The notes below the pieces were generated by a model that worked only from the letters and a program-made list of their open reading frames with translations, ran no database searches and had not been told where the DNA came from. From contig JAHFBY010000111.1 in assembly GCA_023249835.1 (NCBI GenBank), positions 1 through 6,368 on the forward strand: a stretch of 6,368 nucleotides of DNA, read 5' to 3'. The translations under genes and the position numbers were made by a program. Of this stretch, positions 1-6,368 are shown in pieces. The DNA comes from Elusimicrobiota bacterium (GTDB lineage: Bacteria; Elusimicrobiota; Elusimicrobia; 2-02-FULL-39-32). The stretch's first letter is position 1. Every line of letters starts with the position of its first letter.

Positions 1-1
1 G

Positions 2-1165
2 GACATTCGCTACTGTTCGACTAGGGAATTTAATAAGTTAAGGGACTCAGCGCGCCTTTTGGACCCTTTCGGAGGTAGGAACGATTTAGAACTTGGCAAG
101 ATAAGGTTCATATCCCCTCAAATTTTTCAAGACGACCCGTTACGGTTAATGCGCGTATTTCGCATGGCCTGCTGCCTGAGATTTGAGATTGATCCGCAAA
201 CTTTTGCCGCTGTAAGCTTTGATAAAGAACTCATTAGCCGCAGCGCTCCAGAAAGGATCCGCGAAGAGCTTTTAACCCTATTAGAACAACCGCAGTCTTA
301 CCCCTACATTAAATTAATGGATGAATCCGGCCTTTTTTCAACGCTATTTCCGGAAATGGACCCTAACCGTACCTGCGCTCTGGACTATTACCCCGAATTA
401 GGCGTGTGGGGACACACTTTGCAAGGGTTAAAACAATTGGAATGGATCTTTATGAACTTGGAAAAAGAATTTTCAAAAGACCACGAAAAAATCAGATCTA
501 TCGTCTATGACGATTTTTCAGGCACAAACGGACACAGCCAATCTGCGCTGCTTAAACTAGGAATACTCTTCCATGACGTTGGCAAAGCGTCCACGGCAAA
601 AATGGAAAACGGTCGACTGCGCTTTTTCTTACACGATGAAGTGGGGGCACGAATCGCTAAAGTGATTGCTGCGCGCCTAAAAATGTCGCAAAAGGGCCAA
701 GAGCAATTAAGGGGGCTGGTCCTCTACCATATGCGGCCTGGCGGACTGGCTCATGCCTCTATACTTACTGATCGCGCGCAATACCGCTTTTTTCGCGATT
801 TAGGGGAAAACGCCATACCCATGCTCCTGGTTTCATTAGCTGATCGCTACAGTTATTTAACCGATGCGCAACGGGGAACTTCTCAAGACTTGCATGAACG
901 GGTCACCAAAGAAATGATCCGGCGACACTTCCAGCTTATTTCCGAACAAGGACCCAAACGAAAAAAGATGATCAACGGCGACAAAATCATGAAAAAATTC
1001 AAGCTTTTGCCCGGACCATTGATTGGAAAATTACTTAAGGAAGTGGATGAAGCTGTTGCCGTAGGTGAAATTACCAGCCAAAAACAAGCGCTGCTTTTTT
1101 GTAAAAAATGGCTCATTTCTCAAAATGTTTTAAATCCCAGCCTCAATGCCGGCCAACCGTCTTAA
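2..1165 (+). CDS. cca: tRNA nucleotidyltransferase (CCA-adding) / poly(A) polymerase family protein with HD domain, 5'-truncated by window edge
   Basis: Class II nucleotidyltransferase family member, expected to add or repair the 3' CCA of tRNAs in the cytoplasm. The frame is open to the window edge, so the catalytic N-terminus lies outside; 387 residues remain. A TTG at 59 can be read as a start, but it falls inside the conserved LLDPFGG motif and is not a real start. Numbering from that TTG codon: DPFGGRNDLE (2-11) and DDPLRLMR (25-32) are hallmarks of the neck/nucleotide-recognition part. An HD-type domain follows, with H119, the H172-D173 pair in FHDVGK, H192, H224 and D262 as plausible metal ligands. 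The HD domain favours a Cca-like enzyme over PcnB, which lacks it, but CCA-adding and poly(A) activity cannot be separated here. The tRNA-Gly gene in this window has no encoded CCA, which fits a need for this enzyme. The 19 codons before DPFGG do not show the usual RRDFTINA motif clearly. Confidence 0.85.
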   Translation, partial: DIRYCSTREFNKLRDSARLLDPFGGRNDLELGKIRFISPQIFQDDPLRLMRVFRMACCLRFEIDPQTFAAVSFDKELISRSAPERIREELLTLLEQPQSYPYIKLMDESGLFSTLFPEMDPNRTCALDYYPELGVWGHTLQGLKQLEWIFMNLEKEFSKDHEKIRSIVYDDFSGTNGHSQSALLKLGILFHDVGKASTAKMENGRLRFFLHDEVGARIAKVIAARLKMSQKGQEQLRGLVLYHMRPGGLAHASILTDRAQYRFFRDLGENAIPMLLVSLADRYSYLTDAQRGTSQDLHERVTKEMIRRHFQLISEQGPKRKKMINGDKIMKKFKLLPGPLIGKLLKEVDEAVAVGEITSQKQALLFCKKWLISQNVLNPSLNAGQPS

Positions 1166-1168
1166 AAG

Positions 1169-1198
1169 TTGACAGAACGGTTAGGATTGAAATATAAT
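1169..1198 (+). promoter_or_regulatory. sigma70-type promoter for thiC operon
   Basis: TTGACA at 1169-1174 and TATAAT at 1193-1198 match both consensus boxes exactly, separated by 18 nt. The -35 box begins 3 nt after the stop codon of the upstream nucleotidyltransferase gene. Transcription would start near 1205, giving a leader of about 50 nt before the thiC ATG. The leader is T-rich and unstructured by eye. It is too short for a TPP riboswitch, and I see none of the conserved TPP-aptamer sequence. Start-site position is inferred from box position only. Confidence 0.8.
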
Positions 1199-1204
1199 CT
1201 ATAA

Positions 1205-3983
<2,779 letters not shown>

Positions 3984-4908
3984 CGCAGTGTCCTGCCCTT
4001 CATTAACCCAACGAATTTCCCAACTTAAAAAAGAGCGAAACGCTGTTATTGTGGCCCACAACTATCAAGCCGGAGAGGTTCAAGACGTGGCTGATTTTTT
4101 AGGCGACTCGCTTGCCATGTCAAAATATGCGGTTAACTCACAAGCGCAAGTGATCGTGGTTTGCGGCGTTCATTTTATGGCTGAATCTACCAGCCTGTTA
4201 AATCCGGATAAAACAGTGCTCGTACCTGATTTAAGCGCAGGCTGCTCTTTAGCAGAGTCCATCAACGCCGAACAGTTGAAACAGTGGAAAACTGAACATC
4301 CGGGCGCAGCCGTTGTGTCTTATATCAACACGACCGCCGAAGTCAAAGCCCAATCAGATATCTGCTGCACCTCTTCAAACGCCGTGCGCGTGGTAGAGTC
4401 TCTGCCACCGGATCAAGAGATTTTATTTCTTCCGGACATGTTCTTAGGAAACTGGGTGCGCGCTCAAACCTTGCGCGACATAAAACTTTGGAACGGTTCC
4501 TGTCACACCCATGTGCGCATTCGACCTGAACCTATTTTAGAGTTAAAAAAATTGCACCCTAACGCTGAATTTTTAATGCACCCGGAGTGCGGGTGCTCAA
4601 CAGCGCTCATGCACACCGCAGACCACATTTTGTCCACCGACGGCATATTGAAACGAGCCCGCGCGTCAGAGTCCAAGGAGTTCATTATTGGCACGGAGAA
4701 CGGAATCCTGCACCGTTTAGAAAAAGAAAATCCGCAAAAAAAATTTTATCCCGCAACGCAAGGAGCAACCTGCGAATTCATGAAGAAAAACACCTTGGAA
4801 AAGTTGCTCTGGTCCCTGGAAGACATGCAATATCCGGTTCGCGTGCCCGAAACAATAGCCGTAAAAGCGCGCGCCGCACTAGAGCGGATGATGCGCCTTT
4901 CCTGACTT

Positions 4909-5868
4909 TTAAACGGAAACTTGGGTAAGTCCTGCGGGGAGGGCGAATTTTACGCTTTCGGGAACTGTTTCTACTTCGGTAATCTGATCCACGCCAATTT
5001 TGCGAAAATAGCTTATAACTTCGGTGACCAGGTTTTCCGGAGCGCTCGCTCCAGCGGTGATGCCAATGGTTTTAACGCCTTCCAACCACTCTTTTTTGAT
5101 CTTAGAAACATCGTCAATCAAATAAGCCCGCGTGCCGTGGTCCTTGGAAACTTCGGCTAAACGTTTAGAGTTCGAGGAGTTTTCCGAGCCAATGACCAAA
5201 ATCAGGTCGGTCTTCTTGGCGATTTCTTTAACCGCGATCTGACGGTTGGTGGTCGCGTAACAAATATCTTCTTTGGGCGGGAATATAACTTTAGGGAATT
5301 TTTTTTTGATCGCGTTAATGGTTTCGCGCGTATCGTCTAATGAAAGCGTCGTTTGGGTGATGACCGCCACTCTCTCTGGGTCGGGAACTTCAAGGCGTTC
5401 AACGTCATGGGGTCCGTCTACCAACATGATGCGTTCCGGCGCTTCGCCCATGGTTCCTACCACCTCGTCGTGCCCTTCATGACCAACCAGAATAATGGTA
5501 TAGCCTTGGCGGGCAAAAAGGATCGCTTCCATATGGACCTTAGTCACCAAGGGACAGGTGGCGTCAATTTCTTTTAATTTTTTGGCGTGGGCCAATGCCC
5601 TGATTTCAGGCGAAACGCCATGCGCAGAAAAAATCAATACCGCGCCGTCCGGAACCTCATTAACGGAATCAACAAAAATTGCGCCGCGACTTCTTAAATC
5701 TTTAACCACATAAGTATTGTGCACGATTTCATGATACACGTAAACCGGAGCGGGAAAAATCTTTAACGCTTTATCCACGATCTCAATGGCGCGCTCTACC
5801 CCGGCGCAAAAACCGCGCGGTTTAGCAAGCAACAAGCTCTCTGGAATAGAAGTTGATAACGTTGTCAT
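4909..5868 (-). CDS. ispH: 4-hydroxy-3-methylbut-2-enyl diphosphate reductase IspH (LytB)
   Basis: Last step of the MEP pathway: reduces HMBPP to IPP and DMAPP using a [4Fe-4S] cluster. The 319-residue product is full length. Cluster cysteines are C21 (KPRGFCAGV), C105 (DATCPLV) and C203 (EDICYATTNRQ). Substrate-binding residues include H50 (EIVHN), H83 (SAHGV), H133 and E135 (GHEGHDEV), TQTTLS (171-176), SENSSNS (228-234) and GASAPE (273-278). All active-site positions expected from the E. coli enzyme are present. The ATG at 5868 has a GGGAG site 6 nt upstream. The 92-nt leader follows a tRNA-Gly gene on the same strand and carries two copies of a tRNA-derived hairpin, one of which reaches into the ribosome-binding site. 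No convincing promoter is seen in the leader, so co-transcription with the tRNA is plausible. A run of nine A's on the coding strand (5299-5307) encodes KKK at 188-190 and is kept in frame. Confidence 0.98.
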   Translation of the reverse strand: MTTLSTSIPESLLLAKPRGFCAGVERAIEIVDKALKIFPAPVYVYHEIVHNTYVVKDLRSRGAIFVDSVNEVPDGAVLIFSAHGVSPEIRALAHAKKLKEIDATCPLVTKVHMEAILFARQGYTIILVGHEGHDEVVGTMGEAPERIMLVDGPHDVERLEVPDPERVAVITQTTLSLDDTRETINAIKKKFPKVIFPPKEDICYATTNRQIAVKEIAKKTDLILVIGSENSSNSKRLAEVSKDHGTRAYLIDDVSKIKKEWLEGVKTIGITAGASAPENLVTEVISYFRKIGVDQITEVETVPESVKFALPAGLTQVSV

Positions 5869-5874
5869 AAAATA

Positions 5875-5879
5875 CTCCC
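5875..5879 (-). promoter_or_regulatory. ispH ribosome-binding site, partly inside a hairpin arm
   Basis: GGGAG on the minus strand is 6 nt upstream of the ispH ATG. Its GGG (5877-5879) also forms the end of the 3' arm TAGCGGG of repeat copy 1, so pairing with the CCCGCTA arm at 5894-5900 would hide part of the site. Confidence 0.75.
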
Positions 5880-5902
5880 GCTATAAAACTCATTAGCGGG
5901 TG
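5877..5902 (-). repeat. direct repeat copy 1 (ispH-proximal) containing a 7-bp hairpin
   Basis: A 26-bp sequence identical to 5943-5968. It contains complementary arms CCCGCTA and TAGCGGG around a 10-nt loop. The flank TACT next to the repeat is also shared, with one inserted base in the other copy. This copy reproduces the last 8 nt of the tRNA-Gly gene plus its 3' flank, without the rest of the tRNA. Confidence 0.9.
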
Positions 5903-5913
5903 CACATTTTCTT

Positions 5914-5936
5914 TATTCCTTATTTTTTGAGGAATA
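5914..5936 (-). other. 7-bp hairpin between the repeats
   Basis: Arms TATTCCT (5914-5920) and AGGAATA (5930-5936) flank a 9-nt A/T-rich loop. The stem is A/T-rich and weak. It occupies most of the 40-nt spacer between the two direct repeats. On neither strand is it followed directly by a T-run, so it is not called a terminator. Confidence 0.45.
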
Positions 5937-5942
5937 GTACTA

Positions 5943-5968
5943 CCCGCTATAAAACTCATTAGCGGGTG
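5943..5968 (-). repeat. direct repeat copy 2 (tRNA-proximal), overlapping tRNA-Gly 3' end
   Basis: Identical over 26 bp to 5877-5902, offset 66 nt. Positions 5961-5968 are the tRNA's 3' acceptor strand and discriminator base; 5943-5960 is trailer. The trailer arm TAGCGGG (on the minus strand) can pair with the tRNA's own CCCGC plus TA, as an alternative to the normal acceptor stem. Confidence 0.9.
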
Positions 5969-6031
5969 ATGGGAATCGAACCCACGTCTGAACCTTGGCA
6001 AGGTCCCGTTCTACCATTGAACCACACCCGC
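5961..6031 (-). tRNA. tRNA-Gly (anticodon GCC)
   Basis: 71-nt cloverleaf on the minus strand. Acceptor stem GCGGGTG/CACCCGC (7 bp), D arm GTTC/GAAC with a 7-nt loop, anticodon stem GGACC/GGTTC (one G-T wobble) with loop TTGCCAA giving anticodon GCC, a 4-nt variable loop, and T arm GTGGG/CCCAT (one G-T wobble) with loop TTCGATT. The discriminator base is U, as expected for bacterial tRNA-Gly. CCA is not encoded: AATG follows the discriminator. The 5' end lies 18 nt after the DUF2203 stop codon. No clear promoter is seen in that gap or in the end of the gene before it, so the tRNA may be cut from a longer transcript. Confidence 0.96.
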
Positions 6032-6049
6032 AATAAAACTTGTACTTAT

Positions 6050-6368
6050 CTATGAATTAGGAACTTTTCTGGTTAAAGGTTTTCGGTTTGTATAACCTTC
6101 GTTAACGCCATGCCAATAACGCACTTTTTTTTCGCCGTACCGCCAACAAAGATAAACTTCACCCAACTGATCTTCTGATTGATTGGAAAAATCCACCAAT
6201 CCTATTTCTAAATCTTTAATAATACAGCCCAGCTCTAATATGCCGTCCAACTCCTTTTTGGCTTGTTCCAATAGAAAGTGGGCTTGCGACTGACGAACTT
6301 GGAGGTTGGCAATCTCTTTGGCAGTGTCTGGTTGATTTTCTTTGGCCTCTAGTCTTAAACTGTCTAGG
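6050..6368 (-). CDS. DUF2203-family protein, N-terminus cut by window edge
   Basis: The frame ends at a TAG (6050-6052) and stays open to the window edge, giving 105 visible residues. A TTG at 6271 could be read as a start, but the frame continues upstream with family-like helical sequence, so the gene begins outside the window. In the visible part, residues 1-45 or so are charged and helix-prone. Then come GCIIKDLEIGLVDF (47-60) and EVYLCWRYGEKKVRYWH (70-86), which match the DUF2203 core as I know it (a KDLexGLVDFP segment, then a VYLCWrlGE..V.YWH segment). No signal peptide or membrane segment is seen. Family function is unknown to me. Full-length members are about 120-140 residues, so only a small N-terminal part is missing. 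The stop is 18 nt before tRNA-Gly on the same strand. Confidence 0.85.
   Translation of the reverse strand, partial: LDSLRLEAKENQPDTAKEIANLQVRQSQAHFLLEQAKKELDGILELGCIIKDLEIGLVDFSNQSEDQLGEVYLCWRYGEKKVRYWHGVNEGYTNRKPLTRKVPNS

Larger units (their letters stand above)
5869..5960 (-). other. ispH leader: tRNA trailer with three short hairpins
   Basis: The 92 nt between the tRNA-Gly 3' end and the ispH ATG hold, in transcript order, hairpin 1 (shared with the tRNA 3' end), hairpin 2 (7 bp) and hairpin 3 (identical to hairpin 1), which abuts the ispH Shine-Dalgarno site. There is no T-run after any hairpin on this strand, so none looks like a rho-independent terminator. I found no good -35/-10 pair here. 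A role in tRNA 3' processing or in control of ispH translation is inference. Confidence 0.4.

Noticed and set aside
1155..1182. Inverted repeat AACCGT/ACGGTT around the thiC -35 box, a possible operator or terminator.
   Set aside because: Only 6 bp with a 16-nt loop and no T-run; could easily arise by chance.
4587..4928. 113-codon plus-strand frame overlapping nadA, and similar open frames opposite thiC, the PHP gene and ispH.
   Set aside because: Composition is that of out-of-frame shadow (rich in Arg/His or Ser), with no recognisable motif, and each lies within a well-supported gene.
4973..5025. Repeated ACTTCGGT octamer near the ispH 3' end.
   Set aside because: Short and explained by two T-E-V codon runs in IspH.
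5877..5929. Plus-strand rho-independent terminator made of repeat copy 1 and the T-rich stretch after it.
   Set aside because: The T-runs begin 6 or more nt past the stem and no plus-strand gene ends here.
5822..5959. A 45-codon minus-strand reading frame starting ATG 2 nt after the tRNA-Gly discriminator base and overlapping the ispH start; because the repeat offset is 66 nt (22 codons), both repeat copies read MSFIAG in this frame.
   Set aside because: No Shine-Dalgarno site ahead of either ATG, the start lies against the tRNA end, and the tail runs through ispH in another frame. The shared peptide follows from the DNA repeat.

Overview
This is a gene-dense bacterial housekeeping segment with mid-range base composition, MEP-pathway isoprenoid synthesis, the aspartate route to NAD, and a tRNA gene without an encoded CCA tail. 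The proteins look diverged from the model organisms, which suggests an uncultivated Gram-negative-type lineage. I cannot name the phylum from sequence alone. The IspH is of the proteobacterial/PVC-like type by eye, and that is a weak hint only. Both window edges cut through genes.

Plus strand, 1-4905: the 3' part of a tRNA nucleotidyltransferase with a C-terminal HD domain is followed at once by a perfect-consensus sigma70-type promoter. That promoter drives a tightly packed unit of thiC (thiamine pyrimidine synthesis), a PHP-domain phosphoesterase of the TrpH/RNase AM type, and nadA (quinolinate synthase). Adjacent reading frames overlap or nearly touch, so translation is probably coupled. 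No TPP riboswitch fits in the 90-nt gap before thiC.

Minus strand, 6368-4909: the 3' part of a DUF2203-family gene, then tRNA-Gly(GCC) 18 nt downstream, then ispH 92 nt further on. ispH ends 3 nt from the nadA stop codon, so the two units converge with almost no space between them. The 92-nt ispH leader is the least ordinary stretch. It holds a 26-bp perfect direct repeat, 66 nt apart. One copy includes the 3' end of the tRNA gene. The other lies directly against the ispH ribosome-binding site. Each copy is a 7-bp hairpin, with a third hairpin between them.

Functionally, ThiC, NadA and IspH are all [4Fe-4S] enzymes of cofactor or isoprenoid synthesis. The nucleotidyltransferase family is the one that would add the CCA missing from the tRNA-Gly gene. 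I see no mobile element, CRISPR array, defence system or clearly novel multi-gene system. The candidates for novelty are the tRNA-derived repeats in the ispH leader and the PHP phosphoesterase locked between thiC and nadA.
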